This document shows, piece after piece, positions 37,501-52,305 of a stretch of 64,000 nt of DNA; within the stretch, counting starts at the first letter, position 1, and each line of letters starts with the position of its first letter. The notes under the pieces were generated by a model that did not search any database, was not told the DNA's origin, and worked only from the letters and a program-made list of their open reading frames with translations. The position numbers and the translations under genes were made by a program. The stretch lies in NCBI GenBank assembly GCA_013400975.1, contig WBMZ01010276.1, positions 36,187 to 100,186 of the forward strand, read 5' to 3'. This stretch comes from Atrichornis clamosus. Taxonomy: Eukaryota > Chordata > Aves > Passeriformes > Menuridae.

Positions 37501-40500
37501 TACATAGAATTCCTCCAGGAAGGAAGGGATCTAATCTGTATGAATTCCATCTGACGCATCAGAATGAAACCCAATCACATTTCATATCTTTTTTCTTTCC
37601 TTAGTAAACATGAATAAAATTATTTTTATGTTGCTAGAAGCACATGGATTTACAGCCAAAATGTAATTTCTGACTTCCCAGGGAAAGCTCTCCAAATTCA
37701 AAGAGGAAATAAACCAAATCATTTCACCTTCAAGTTACTTTGAAATCATAATTTGCCTGTCATGTACTCTGTATCCAGCACTGTTAAGAGCTAATTTCCA
37801 GAAAAGTTATAAAAAGACTGTATACTTATACTACCTACTATTGGGCAGAACATCCTGTCCTGACCTCTGTGAAAAGTTAGCACCTGACATGAAGTAAAAT
37901 TTCCTGCATGCTTTGTTTGGGTACTCACAAATACTGGTAATGATCACTGGGATTTTGCCCAGTTTCTCCAGAAGGTGAGAATTCATGCTGTTCTCCCCGA
38001 ACCTGAAGAAATCCCTATGGCTGTTTGTTTAGCAGATCATTCAAAGCCCTTGCCTGGAGAAATATGTTACATATACAGGCTGAGAATTGGGAAGTTTCAC
38101 ACACAAATCAATTTTGACAAGAGCAGGCCAGGAACAAATGCTCAGGGTAGTTTAATATTCCACCCTGGCAGCCCTCGTGAAGAGCTGACAACCACCTGCC
38201 TGGCTTGGACTATTGTAAAGTGTCAAAGAATTTTCAAAATTTGGCAACACTTTGTGCAACTGCAGTCATTGACTAGACAGGACCTGAGCCCAGGTAGTTC
38301 CCGAAGGAGATTCTGAATACAAAGCCAAGGTAGAATGAAGGCTGAAGCACTTACAAATCTGGTTTAAAACTTGCAACTCTTAGTGGTGCAATATTCAGCA
38401 CTTCATGTTGTAAATGAAGATCATTTGGAAAGCTGCCTCAGAACTTTTTTCTTGACCTGTCAAGAGATCTCATGGTCTAGCAAAGCCATTTGTCTCACAT
38501 GAGATTTTACTTTTCAAAGGGCTTTTTTGGCATTTTTGAGATTTTTTTTTTTTGCCACTGAAGGAAATGGTAGCAGGAAAGCAAAAGAGTTGCTGAAGCA
38601 AATGTTGTGTAGCACTTTGTCAAGTCATGCATGGATAGCATTGGAGTTCCTGTTTCTGATGTCCTCTGGAGGAGAAATCTGGACTAGAGAAATATAGACT
38701 GAGAAGTTTTATGGCATCTGTAGCAGGAGATAGAAAGGAGACTGAGCAAGGAGTGACAAAGCACAAGGATTTGAGGCAGCAGCCTGAACTTTGGAAGCAG
38801 ATACTTGCACTGGCAGGAGCTGAAAAGCCCAGGCACCAAAAAGAACACCTACTGAACCAACATGAGGAGTCATGTTGCACAATTTCTCATTGCACTGGCC
38901 ATGTGGTCTTTGCAACAGAGAAAAAAGTTTTTAAGGAAGCTGCTGATGTTGTATAAACCAAAATAAAGGTTATTAGGTGTTATGCTTTGACATAAATTTT
39001 CTATGTCTATCTAACATATCTGAAATATCTGTTTTACTATCTTTCACTGTTTTGCAAACTCCGAATAGTTCATTCTAATTTTATTCTGTATTTAACCCTA
39101 TGTGTTTTCATTCTTTATTATTTCCTTTTCTACAATGGATTCTGTACTGAGAATCGTTCCCCCAATCCCTTGCACTATCCCTCAACACATCTTGCATGTC
39201 TTCCTTTATCCTGCTGCACATGATGCTTGACTGAGGTTTGCAAAGGGTGAGGTTATAGGCAGCAGTGAAAACCAAGGCAGCTGGAGAACAGCAATTGCCT
39301 TCAAGGTGCACCCCTTTGTGATTCCTTCCTAATTCCATAAAGGTTGTCGTCAAGCTGGAGGGTGATGGCTCTGCTGGGGCATGCAGTGTACTTTGTCAAT
39401 AACTTGGATGTGCTGGAATCTGAGAGGCTTTCATTGGAAATGATGCACTTCACAGTACTAGCAAGTGCTATTACTAAGAGCCTGTCAAAAGTAATTTTGA
39501 TGAAACAACCCTTCATTAAAGTTGATATCACTTTAATAAAAATTACAAGGAGAGAAAAAGCATCTGAGACATTTTCCCAGCTACGTGAGTGGGTTCTTCC
39601 TCCCCACTCCCTGGCCAACTTAATCTCCAGTTCCAAATAATTCAGTTCTTAAAGATAATATTGTGCAAAGTTTCTGCAGTTATTCTACTATTTAATGAAA
39701 ACACATTTCAGAGTAAATGGATTGATACCCTTCTGACTGCTTTAACTCTAGGTCCTGCTAAATTTTCTTTCTTTTTGGTCTCTCCAAGACCATGCACAAT
39801 AATAATGTCCAGAAACAGTAGCAGTTGTTTACAGTATATTTGATTCAAGAATAGAATATTTAAATATACAAAATGAGTTTTATTTTTATTTTGAGATTTA
39901 CTACATTTGTTTTCTTTGCTTTAAGGGGTGTTCTATCTTTTCAAAAGATAACAGTCCAAGTGAGAAATAAAAAATAATTTATCAGATGCATATGATGAAA
40001 GTAAGACAATACAATTCAGTCAGTTTATTGTATAAAATATCCTCAGCAGAGAGTGGTAGGAAAATGTTCATTTCAGACAAATCATCCTCTCAGTAAATAG
40101 TTATTATTTCTATCTCTAAAAGTTTTTCCTAAGGCTTCACTATAAGGCAGAAGACATAGAAATAATTTTTTTTTATTTAAAAAAAAAGCTTTTTGTGTGC
40201 ATGATGAATAGGGAACTACGAGGATTGTTTATATTGGCCCACAATGCAAGTATGTGGATCAGACTCTCCAATTCAGATTGTCCTGTCTCTTGGAAGTAGT
40301 TGAGACTGTTTCTGGAGGGCTCTTGAAGCCCACAGAGTGGAGGTAAAGGTGAAGAACTGGAGCCTGCATTTCACAGGGAGACACTACAGGGAGCAGACAA
40401 AACCCATGCCTGAGGTATGAGAGTGAAAACCCCAAAGGCAAAGAGGATAGTGCAGTTTCCTGCAGTCCAGAAAGTTCTTGATTACACTGAAAACAAGACT

Positions 40501-43500
40501 ACAATAAATAGCAGGGAGAGTGGTTTATGAACTTTAAAAATTTCTGGTTTGCCTATTTTCATAATTTGGAGAGGGTTTTTGCCACATTTTACTTTCTCTG
40601 TTTAGAAAAGTAAAGTATTCTACATTCTTCAATACAAGATAAAACTCACATTCCTTTCTTTTTTCTTTTTTCCTTTTTTTTTGTTCTCATTTTAAAACAT
40701 GCTATTACAAAATTTCACTGTAAGCTCATTACTGAGATCACTCAAAACTGTAGTTGTTTCAGAATACTTTTATGGATGTCAAGAGCATTAACATACAACT
40801 ATTTCTCTTACCTTTTTCAAATAATTCAGGTATAAATAAAATACATTCACAAAAAGTATAATAAGACATATTATATAAAAAGCAGAAAAATGTAAGCAAA
40901 TTCCAATGCAGTAAAAACAATCAACTAATTTAAAATTCTTGTTGATTTTGCACATTTCAGTCTGCTGGGCTATTACAAGGCACATTCTAATTTTCCAGCT
41001 CTAGCTGCCTGATTGATCATGAGGTGTGGATTCTGCAGTCTCTCTGACATGTTATAGGTCTCTGGTATTTTGACTCACTTCATTCCACTATCCAACTACT
41101 GACAGAGTAACAAATTATTACTATAAGCACTCTATTGCTTTACTCAGGTATTGTTAGCATTATGTCAAACTGCAAGTGGCTTTGTGTTGGGTTTCTGAAC
41201 TCATTCATGTCCATACAATTCCCAGTTACCAGCCCTGGCATTGGTGTTGATTGGCATTGATAGGATTGGAAGTCCTCCATTTGTAGTAAACTGCTGTTTA
41301 GGTGTTAAGGGTCAAATGAATACAGCTTAATAAAGCAGATGGGAATTTGCAGTCGAGTCCAAACATGCGATTGTTTTATTGGCTGGGATTCTGTACTGGG
41401 GACTCTCAGAAGATTCAGACATCTGGCATCAGAGACTTGAGGCTTTCAGCCAACTGTTGAGGTTGTTACTCCAGCTTTCCACCGTCCCGTGCACAATTGA
41501 TTCACTCAGCTACACTTGATCCTGCAGTTCTTCCTTCCTAAGGGGTCCTCCTGCCTTGCCTCAGCTTGTCCTCTCTCATTGTTGACTCAAGAGCTCCTAG
41601 CTTTTTCACAGTGAAAGCAGAAGTTTTATATCTTCGTTTTCATATTTGAATGGACTTTTGCTGACCTGACTGTTGAGTGAAAAATCCGTGAAACAGCTGC
41701 CACAGCTTGATGCAACTTGTTGAGGCTTGGACAAGCCCTTCCCTGCCCTACACAAAGGCACTAGGAACAGAAAAAATGAAGTGACTTTTTCTTCCTTATA
41801 AAGTTTTATGTTTTAAAACTTTTGTTTGTGGATAAGTAATTATTAGGCAAAAACTAAGAAAATAATTCCCAGCAAGATAGACAGATGGAAACAGAATTTT
41901 CTATTGATGCATGAAATCTATAAAAAGGAACTATTGATAAAAAAACTTCCTTCTTAGGCATCTTCTGTGACGGTGTCCTCTGCTGGCTCCTGGTGTTATT
42001 AAAAGTTCTGGAGCACCATGTTAAAAAGAATTCTTATGGAACCTGTGGTAATGGTTACAGATGAATTGCAGCAAAAGCTCGCTTTATGTATAGTGGACAA
42101 TATACATGATAAATATGACATCAGTTAGAAAATCTCTCCATAAACATGTATATATTTACCATATGTCTCCATGTGACAGAAAATCTCAGATCCAAATTAA
42201 AAAATCAATACATACGTACATATTTAATGTATTATTTGGACAATGTTTGGACAGATATATAATCAATATGTCCAGCATTTGAAGATTAGGTGTTTTTATC
42301 CAATCAAACTGGACAAGCTCAAATAGGCCAAGGACCTTCTACAAACTTTATAGCCTTCAGATTAAGTGTAACATTTTCTGAGATAAGGCTTCCAGAATGA
42401 GTATCCAGAATGACTATTTTAAGTATTCCAGAATGAGCAAATCTGAGATCGTGGTGTCCTCCTCTGGTTGATTTGGTGTTACGTAGCTGTCTTTTAGGTT
42501 GCACAGATGTGGCTGTGACTGCAGTGAGAGAAAGATGGTACTAGTTTAAACAAAATCCAATTTAGTCACTATCCTTGTGTGGCATTTTCAGGAGATTACA
42601 CTTGTTTGGCACGTGGCATGTGCAGGGGCACACATTCATAACTTGACAGATTCCTTGTAGTCCAAGTGCTATGGTGACTGTCATGACAGAACTTCCAGTT
42701 ATAACAAACCTGGCTGCCCTTGATGAACTTCTGCACATCTTTTAATGCTGCCCCAAAGAAGTGCTCTGCAGTTGTCTCTGTGATTAATGAATGTACATAG
42801 ATAACTTCTGCATGTATGCTGGTTTTTACTTCAGGGAATTCTAATTAGTTAGAAGAACAAGTTCCTCTATTAGGTGCAAACAATTATTCTACACAACAAT
42901 TTTTCTGCCATAACTATTAGACCTTTATTGAGAGAAGTGACCACCATGGCAGTAGAGTCTGTTAAATTTATTACAGTCCATCCTAAGACAAATACAAAAT
43001 ATTCTTTTTTTATTCCCATACAAACTGCTATTTCCAGAAACCGTGTTTTTCAGAGGAGTTCTAGTTATTAAAGTTTTGTTTACTTGGGTCTTTAAGGTTC
43101 ACTGTTCTTGTTTTCATTCAAAACAACTGGCTACTGCTGCTGCTGGGAAAAAACCCTATCAGTGCTGCTGTGTTCACTCTTTACTCCCTCTCTGTTTTAG
43201 TCACAGAGAAGATGTGCTATTACACTGGAGGAGTGTAAGTTCATTTTTCTTTGCTGTACAGTGATGATAAAACTCCTTGAGACAGTACTTCTGGTAGGTC
43301 TCCATGCCACAGAAGCTTTTAATTTTCAAAATTTCTCTCTCTCAAAATTCTCATTAGAAATAAATAGGTCAAGAATATGCAGAATTCGACTTAGATACAG
43401 AACTTTAAAAAAAAACTTCTTCCTTACTTTCTGCTAAATTCAGAGTATCTTGAAACCTAGTCTTTGCTGCCAGGATACAGCAGCTATGTGCATTCACTTA

Positions 43501-46500
43501 TTGTGACTTGTATTTCCCATCTGCTGGAAAGAATTTTCTTCAGATTATTTAGTTTACCCTTTAAAAGATATAATATCTTGCATTTAGTTGCAGTTACCCC
43601 AAGCCCCTTAACCCAATGGGGTGAGGTTGCAGCTCCCCTTCACCATTCCAGAGCCTTCTTCTTCCTCTTTAGTGAGAGTGTCATATATGCAGTTTGCTTC
43701 TTCCTTTCTGGCAGGAGGCAATCCTCAGGAAAGTGGGAACAGCTGGCCTTCCAGCACAACGCCTTTTGCCCGAGAGACAGAGGAACCCCTGTGTTGTCTT
43801 GTTTTAGGCCTTTTCAGACAGCTCTTTCTTGATTCTCAAAGTGTCCAGGTGGTGCTGCACGAGCTGGGATCCTGATGCTACAGGCATCTCTTCTTTCTTA
43901 GGTTACTCAGGTCAGCCCATCTTCCCTCACTCCCCTCTGTGGCCAACAGTATTTGACTGCCCTGTACAAACAGGCAGTAAAGCAAAGCAGATTTAGAGGG
44001 CTGCTGAGTAGGTCTTGTGATCACAGATGTCACATATAGAAATGCCTGCTTTAGCTTTTTGTGGCGAAGGGGTAGTTTTCATGTGCCTCTTATTACTCTA
44101 ACTACTGGTTTAAAGTAATACTTAACACAAACAAAAAAATAGAAGATACAGGTCAAATCACTGTAGCAAATCAACACAGTCCTTAAAATCCAGCAGTAGA
44201 ATTTACTTAATACAGGAGAATTCATGTTTTCCTCACTGAACTGGAGAATTTAAATCTCTCTGAAAGACAGTGTCTGAAAGATACATAAGTGTTATTTCCA
44301 AAAGCTGCTCGAAAGCCCAAGAAATCCCAAGATCATGAGAAACAATAAAAACCTACTTGTCAGTGCAAATCCCATCAGATGCAGCTTGTTTTTCCTGTCA
44401 TCTTGATACAAAGGTGATCAGAAGGCCCCCAAGACTCCATTTGCCATTATGATATCACCTGAAGCCTTCTCCAGTCTTTTGCCATGCAGAAGTTGAATGA
44501 CATGAAGTAATTTTAGCACGATTCATCAGCAAAATTTAAGCCCTCTGTGCTTTGAACATCAAAAGACTGTCACAGATATGATCATTCCCATTTATCATGT
44601 TATAACATTCTCCATTTTCACCTTGTTCTTGTGAATGATGGCAAATTCTAGTCTCAGCTCCAGCTGCAGCATTTACGATTTTTATTTCATACCTTTCCAT
44701 CCTGAGACCTTCAAATCCAACTAACTGCATCACTTTTATCTGCTCACTAATTACTCTCTGGCTGACATGTTGTTACAATAGAGTGAAGCTTGAAACCACC
44801 TCTGTGGGCTTTAAAGGTTGATTATTCCTGTGGGGGTGTTGATGAATACAAGTATTGTCTGCAAAATTTGAAAGTGAAATCTCTTCAGGATCTATGTTAC
44901 CATAAGCCCTTTTAGTATTTTTCATCCCCAGAACTGATCTCATAAACTTGTCAGCCCATCATGAATATTGAAATAATAAACAAACACAAATGAGACCATC
45001 TGATAAAGCCCCCCATTCTCCCCTCCCCAGGCCCAGCATGTGAATACTGCTATATTAAAACCTAGCACTTCAATCACAGCAGAGGCACACTGCTGATATG
45101 AAGGATCACCTGAATGGAATAAATGTAAATGAACATTTTCACAGTCAGACATTAAATGCTATGTGTGCAACTGATTCTGGGCCATGTGTGAGACAAATAT
45201 AAAGACCATTAATCAACTTTGGAGTAGATTTTCTCTTTGCATCTTAGTCTTTCTTTTTAACAGCTAAAGGCACAAGGGGATGGGGCAAAACTAGTCTCAT
45301 TTACTGATGAACTATAACACTACAAATCATCAGGGACAGAGTCCTGGTGTCTGAGCACTCAGAAAAATAACAAGGGCTAAATTTGACAGCAACATAAACC
45401 ACCACATTTTTCTCAGTAAATTAACCACAGTAAGTGAAATGATGGCTGAAGACTGCATCTGTGGGAGACAAAAATGATGCTTTCCTCATAACCTAGACAA
45501 CAAAGTTTAGACAAGCATGCAAGCTGCCTGCTGGGTTGTTGCTTCACAGCCTGTGTGGGTGGTGCATTGCTTCTCTAGATGAATTAACTCTGTGATGGTG
45601 TAAAAACAGTCCTTGACTTGCAACTGTATTTAGTACTTTGAAAATACACATGCCAGACACACCGAACAAGGGAGCTGTGGATGCTGATAATCCTGGGCTG
45701 TACAGTGCTGAATTCCCAGATGCACAGATAAAGTTCTTTGAAGGAGGAAAGGCAGGTGAAGATGTAAGCAGCAACAATATTGCACTTCTTGGAATCTGCT
45801 TGTTGAACACTCTCTCGTGGTACAGAGGATACAGCCGTGCAGACTGTATTTCTTCACTGGCAGCGTGGTGGGTCCTCAGGTCATGCTTAATGCTTGGGTT
45901 GGGCTGTCCAGGCTGTCCTTTGCACTATAGTGAGCATTTTGAAAGGAGCTTTGAATTCAAATGTCTTTTTCTGCCAGGTTTTCTCTCAGGCCAATTCAGA
46001 GAATATATTGAATGATGGAATTTCCCACCTCACCTACCTTCTGCCGCCTTGGCATGGTATATGTACTCTCCTCTCCTCCACAGCCTGGAGGCCCTTGGTT
46101 CTGTAGAAGGCTCCCAGCTAGCTAGATTTTTTTCTACTCTGTCTCCTCCTCTGTCTTACTGGACTTGAAATATCTGTCTCCCAAGCACAACTGCTCCCAG
46201 AGGCTGCTGCTCCAGAGGTTACCACAGAACACTGTACATAGCAGCCTGAGGAAAGAAACCACTTGTGTCCCTCCAGGAGAAACACAACCCAAAGCAACTA
46301 TCAGTACAGACATTAACTCCATAATTTATCTGAAATAATAGTGGCCACGTTCCTTCATGAACTGAAATTCAGAGTTTGTGACCTAGTTATTCAGGTACCA
46401 GGAAGCTGGATATCAAAATAGTCAATGTGTTCCGCCATTCTGTACCTCTTTGGGCTTTTTCAGAAATGCTGCATACCAATAAAAGGTTACTTCTTCAATA

Positions 46501-46818
46501 TTCTCAAATGATCAAGAAACTTGTGTTTCCGTTATGCAGATTAATAACCTACAGATATTGCATTTATTACTAACTCTCTCTATGGTAAAATTAGCATTGT
46601 AGAGTTGCTAGTAGCTCCTAGACTTGCACAGGAAAATGTCTCACGACACACTCACATCCTTACATATGTACGTGCCAACTGAGTTTCAGCTAATTTAGTT
46701 GAAAAACAAATCAAGAAAAGATTAAATAAGGAGAGTCTCTAGTGACATCAAATTCCTGCCCACAAAATACTGCTTCCTTAAGTGCAGTTTGAAACCAAAT
46801 GTAAGCATTTGTAAATGA

Positions 46819-46836
46819 AGCAGCTAATTAGCTGCT
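46819..46836. promoter_or_regulatory. 18-bp perfect palindrome around TAATTA
   Basis: The sequence agcagctaattagctgct is its own reverse complement. Its centre TAATTA is the core site of many homeodomain proteins, and AGCTGC-like flanks sit on both sides. A regulatory role is inference only. Confidence 0.4.
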
Positions 46837-49800
46837 CCAGTGGAGGATAATGGGTGGAAGCAATCAGAGTTTTAAGCAAAAACTGTGTGCTCTCTAGCAA
46901 AATAGACAAAGGCAATGTATTAAGAATGCATCAGTATTTCCAAGTCTATGAGCAAAAGACATTTTAGTTTTAAGACAGGAAATACTGGACAATCAAGTCA
47001 ACAACTTCCAGTCGCCATTAGCTTTCAAAGAGCCTCCCAGATGTTCTCTCAAGATTCCACATTTGGAAGCAGTTTCTCACCTATTTTTTCTTGCCATTAG
47101 TGACAATCTGTTTGTTGCAAAGATAATGAAAGCAAGAACATCCTGGAAATCATGTAGTGGTTCTTACCCTGAACTCTGCTGGTGAATTCTTGTCTGATTG
47201 ACTGTTTAGAAGTTCAAATTAACTTCTCTGCTTGGAGGCTTATATTGACTTAAAATACCTCACAGATCAAATGTGCAACTTCTCTTTGATTTATTTATTA
47301 ACCCAACAGTACAGAGCCTAACAGCATGAAAAGGTTTCAACAGCAGCTCTGGTGCAGTGAATTAGCAGAATGACTTGCAAGATTACAGTATTTAGTAGTG
47401 ATCACAGCACTGTCAATTTTCATCATCCCATGTGAGGAAATTACAGACGTAAATGACAGTACTATGTAAGTGTTTCTATTATGGTCATACAGCAGCCTCC
47501 TTTCCCTAAGACATACATCCAAGAATTTGGACCACATGAACAATGAGTAAACCTTGTGTGGAGCATCTTAAAGGATTTCTCATATCAAACAGTACTGCAT
47601 AAAAAATAAAGGTATCTTCATTAGTTAGAGCAACCAGTGGGGATGTAGGCAACTGAAAGGAAAAGGTCCTGTGTTCTGCAAGTTCCCAGGCAGGGTATTC
47701 CTGAACAAGAAGGAGTAGAAAGGTCAGAGAGGTTGAAAGGCAGAGTAAGAGGTAAAGCAGTAGCCACATTTTCCCCCATAAAATCCCTGGATAATGAGAA
47801 AGGTATTATCAGATTCTCATTGGAGACAAGGGCTCATCCAAAATTAAATTAGTTAAATTAATCAGGCAAAATCAGTTGGAACACAAGGCTCAGAAGAGAA
47901 TTTCAGTTGAATTTCCACCCCAGGTTTTTCCCCAGGTGGTTTGCAGAGGCAAGTCCATAACCTAACAACATCTGGTAAGTTGAGACAATTATTTTTCCAT
48001 TTAGGGAAGATATTTAGCACAAAATGTTTAAATGGGATAAAGACTTTTTCCTCCTCTCAAATGCTTGTCTTCTTCAGTGACATATGTGTGTGGTTCTAAT
48101 ACACATTTCATCTAAATATATTTACACTAAAGAAAAATATTTCCCGTCTTGATTCTACAGGTGCCGCTTAATGTCGGGTGGGACAGAAAATGCCAGAAGA
48201 TAGTGTTTTTACTATGTATGAAATGAAATTCTGTGTAATAGAGCAGTTTTTACTGGGTTAAAAATAATATGATTGTCATCCATTATGAAGAGCTTTCCAA
48301 GTTTTGCAGTGCTAGTACTTCAGTGACTAAAGTTTTCTTGCCTAAATCTATTGTCGAAATGAGTAGGATTATACACCCGGAAGGGTCACTTGGCTCACTG
48401 AGACCATTTTCCTGCTGTTGCAGACCGCCAAACTTACTTTTTCATACACTGATAGAAACTGAATTTTTAACACCAGTTATGTGCTTTCTCCCTTGTGCCA
48501 CTCAGAAAGATGTTCCAGAACTCACTCAAGTAGAATTAAACCTCTAGATTCAAGCACACATTTATTCATTAACAGAGTACCACTTGTTCCTGTGGCAAAA
48601 ATGCCCTTTAGCTTAAGTATTTTTTCCTCCCAGATTTCATGCTTCTGATGATATATTTATAGACAGTAGTCATATCTCTTCTCACTCTTACAAGTACTTT
48701 AAATTTTGCAAAACACAATAAATAAGAAGGTAGGCTCTTTAGGAGAATATGTTGAATTCAGAAGTAATGCCAAGGAAATGTTTGAGACATTTAATCCTTT
48801 AAAGAACAAAATACTCAAATTGTGGAAAATACAGAATTTACTCTGTACTCAGAAAATACTGTATTTACTCCTACCACTTTCAAATATAAGATATGGCAAA
48901 ATTATGTACAAAGGAAGAAGTTAGTATGGACACTCTTCTGATGGTGAGGTGTGTAGGAAAATGTATTGGGCTTTATACATAAACTTGGATTATTGGGTAA
49001 TCTGTTTTATTGAAAGAAGAAATATTTTCAGAGATTACCATCTGAGCTTCTAGTACTACTGCCTTGATGAATCTACTGGACAGACACTCACCAGATAAAA
49101 GGGGGAAAAGCTCAGTTTTCCAGACCTGATTATGTCTTGAAATTTTTCTCTTTGTCCTTTGTAACATTACCTTTCAAAGATACTTATGAAAAGTCACTGC
49201 TGAACTATTTTCAGATGTAATTATCACTGGTTCCTATTGGCTATATAACACTGTACCTGCGAGTAGCTAAATTGTGTGGTCTACGTTTACAAATACAAAA
49301 TTTGACAAAAAATAAACGTCAGTTTAATGGAAACTAGGCCCACAAGGAAAATATTTCCACATAATTTTGTTGACTTCAGTAGGCTTTGGATCCCACTTTT
49401 AACATTTGTTCTTTTCTGGATCAGCTCTTGTAGTGTTTCTGGGTGACAACTCCTTCTATAAATAGAAGTAACAGTTCTTGATCTTCTAGCATAATGTAAG
49501 ATAATATTGATGATTTGATTGAAAAACACCATTGATTTAAATTTCACCTTTAAATGTCATGGCTGACAGGCAGAGAAGACCTGACATCAGAGAATTTGCA
49601 TTTTGTTGGGTAGATCAGATACTGAAAGCACTAACAGATATGCCTTTTTATAAAAGTTGTACCAAAAATGGCAATGCTGTCAGCAGACACGCTTTGCTGG
49701 GTGCCTGAAGTATTAAATATTCCTAAATGGCTGCAGTTCTGCTTTCCAACAGCAGCTTAGGTACTTTTTGGGTAAATAAATACTAGTCTCAATCAGAAGA

Positions 49801-51549
49801 GAAGGATTGAACATCCTTTTAAGCATCATTTTATTTATATGAAAATCATCTTGGTGTATATATTTTGTGTTAGGTTTTCCAAAAGGAATTTGTGTTGTTG
49901 GGCTGAATTTGATTAATGCCTTTTACAAAATTCATAGTTTTGTTCAGAAGCCACTGTTGAAAATTAAATTCAAGATATACAGTAGTGCAAGTTATATTTG
50001 TAATGGTTTTTATCCTGCAATAGTAGGCTGGAACACAAGAAGTTAAAGACTAAAGTCTTTGATATTTAGAATCACTGAAATGCATCAAATAACATTTTTC
50101 CCTTTCCTTTAAATGAAGCATGAACAACTGGGCAACGGGTTATAGACAGCTCTATTCATCAAGGGAAAATTACCTTGTTTCTGTTGGATTTTGTAATGAA
50201 GTTATGTAAAACACTCACTAATTGCAGGCATTTTTCTTTCTGATTTAATAAGGCAGAATAATATCTGAGCCATAGAAAAACAATTATGAAAACAGAGAAA
50301 GATATGTGAAGTATTTTGAAGCCCATTCCCACCCTTGGACCCCTTCCAGTCTTTGCCACTGCTGAATTTATTTTTCCTAGGGAGTGCCAATGGTTTGCAG
50401 TGATCAGGCATGTTTCGTTGAGACACAGATCTTGTGTGGCTGAATGGGAACCCTGGCAGTGCCTCATCCAATTTTTTACTTGCAGCAAGGCCATGACCAA
50501 CACAAGGTCAGGTCAGCCATGGCTTTGACCGGATGAACCTTGTAAACCTTCAAAGAGATTTTCCATATCCCACTTACCTTCAGGAATTGTGTACATGGGA
50601 CTTTTTGTTTTTTCCACAGAGCCGATCTCCTTACAACTTTTAAGACAAAGGTCACAAGAACTAGACTACTTTCTACTATCTTAAAAGCACCAGCCTCTTA
50701 TAACTTTCCAATTTTTCTGCTTCCTCTGTATTTTTCACTCCATTGAGTATAATGTCACTTACTTTCAGAAGTTTCAAAACTAGAAAAGTGTTTCTTCTGA
50801 GGTTTTCTGAGATGTGTATGGTTCATCCAGGGTGTTAAGTGTAACAAAATCATCTGCATAATGTGTCATGTGGGACCATTATACGAACACAACATCTGTG
50901 ATGTGACAGAGCACAAGCCAGCTTCTATGATACAAAACAAAGAACTATAAAGTTTGAACACAAAAGACTCTTCTTTGTTTGTCAAAATTAATGCAGTTTT
51001 TATTTTATAGATGAAAGCATGTTAGATATTAGTTATTAATTTAAAAAATCTGGGGTATTTCTTTAAACGTTGCTGCTGCCTTATTGATGTTTCAGTATCA
51101 GTAATTCTGTATGATATGTCAGCCTTGCTTTGACACATGATATGGATTTTACTGGTGAGCTCACAGTACTCTAGTGCCTGTTGAAAAATATCTGTTTACT
51201 TTATTATCTTTCTGCTATCAACTCTATCGTGCCATCCCAATTCTTAGATCTTCTTATGCATGTTCCATATGGAACAGCAAATATAAATACAATAAAGCTA
51301 AAAGTTGCACTGAAGCTATGGACAAAATAAATGCATAGTCTACTGTGTCTGTCAATGTACAATATGAATATGATCATAGAAGAATATTCAGTTCTGAGGG
51401 AAAGGGGTAAATGGAACAAAATAAGCAAAATCACTTTGAGAGAAAAGAATTTCTACAAATTTCTACAAATTCTGGATAAAAACTTAGCACATCAATATAT
51501 ATGTATCTTTGAGAGAGTGAGAAGAAATTACTTTGGAGAAAAAGGAATA

Positions 51550-52305
51550 ATTTGTTATGAGTGTCCAGGGAGATTATGTCAAAAGCCTTGCTAAAATCAA
51601 GATAAGCAGCTTCCACTGGTTTGTTTCCCCTTGTCCACTGGGAATGTCACCTCATCAGAGAAGGGTGGTTGGTCAGGCATTTCTCCTTCCCAAACATATG
51701 CTGACTAATCCCAATGACTGCTTTGTGCTTAATATGGTTGGAAATGACTTCCAGGAGGTTTTGATGTATCACCTTTCAAGGGAATGCAGTGAGGCTGGCT
51801 GGACTGCAGGTCTCCTCATTTTCCTTCTTGTTTTTGAAGGCAGGAGTGACATTTGGGGTTTTTTAGTACCCAGGAAACTTCCCCCATTGCCACAACCTTT
51901 AAAATATGATAATGAGTGGCCTCACAATGCCAATTCCCTTAGTACTCAAGGTCCCATGGACTTGTGGATGTTCAGTTCATTTAAATGTTTGAGCTAATCC
52001 TGATCTATTGAAGGTAAATCTACATTTCTCCAAACTTTCTCATGGGTTGGAGGTTCCTGGTATTCCTGAGGATAATTCTAGCGAAAAAATAATAGAGATG
52101 AAGAAATTCTGTACCTCAGTGTTTTCCTTGGCCTGTGACACCAGGTCTTCTACCTAATTCAACACTAGGGCATTCCTAGCACTTCCTAGTTTTCCCTTGG
52201 CTGCTGATATTCCAGTGGAAGGCCTCATCATCTCTCCCCAGTCACAGCTCCATCTGTTCCAACTGCTCTCTGCTACAAAGGGCAACTTCTCCTCAGAGGG
52301 TCTGT
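51550..52305 (-). mobile_element. Degraded CR1 LINE, reverse strand (linker to RT)
   Basis: Read on the - strand, the left end encodes AYLDFSKAFDIIS, the CR1 reverse-transcriptase motif normally reading YLDFSKAFDTVS. Sequence to the right corresponds to the upstream linker region, with phrases such as ccttgctaaaatcaagataa and ggaaatgacttccaggaggt in avian CR1 style. It is full of stops and lacks a 3' end. Confidence 0.7.

Larger units (their letters stand above)
34146..51544. other. Intergenic, 17 kb, no gene seen
   Basis: I recognise no coding exon, RNA gene or clear retroelement in this long stretch. Open frames of 110-125 codons occur (about 37975-38316, 43464-43832, 45638-46015, 50159-50503) but lack known motifs, and several depend on non-ATG starts. 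Local structures are the hairpin at 34548-34595 and the palindrome at 46819-46836. Confidence 0.6.

Noticed and set aside
37975..38316. 113-codon + strand open frame
   Set aside because: It starts at GTG and has no recognised motif or splice context.
39301..39640. Overlapping open frames on both strands, about 100 codons each
   Set aside because: Open frames on both strands over the same bases are usually a composition effect, and neither product resembles a known protein.
43464..43832. 122-codon + strand open frame
   Set aside because: It has a CTG start, and a Phe/Ser-rich product from a pyrimidine-rich tract with no motif.
45638..46015. 125-codon + strand open frame
   Set aside because: It has a non-ATG start. 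The first half looks soluble and the second half is Cys/Leu/Gly-rich without family resemblance. I have no support for expression.
50159..50503. 114-codon reverse-strand open frame with a hydrophobic segment
   Set aside because: One hydrophobic stretch could suggest a membrane peptide, but a second reverse-strand frame overlaps it and no homologue is recognised.
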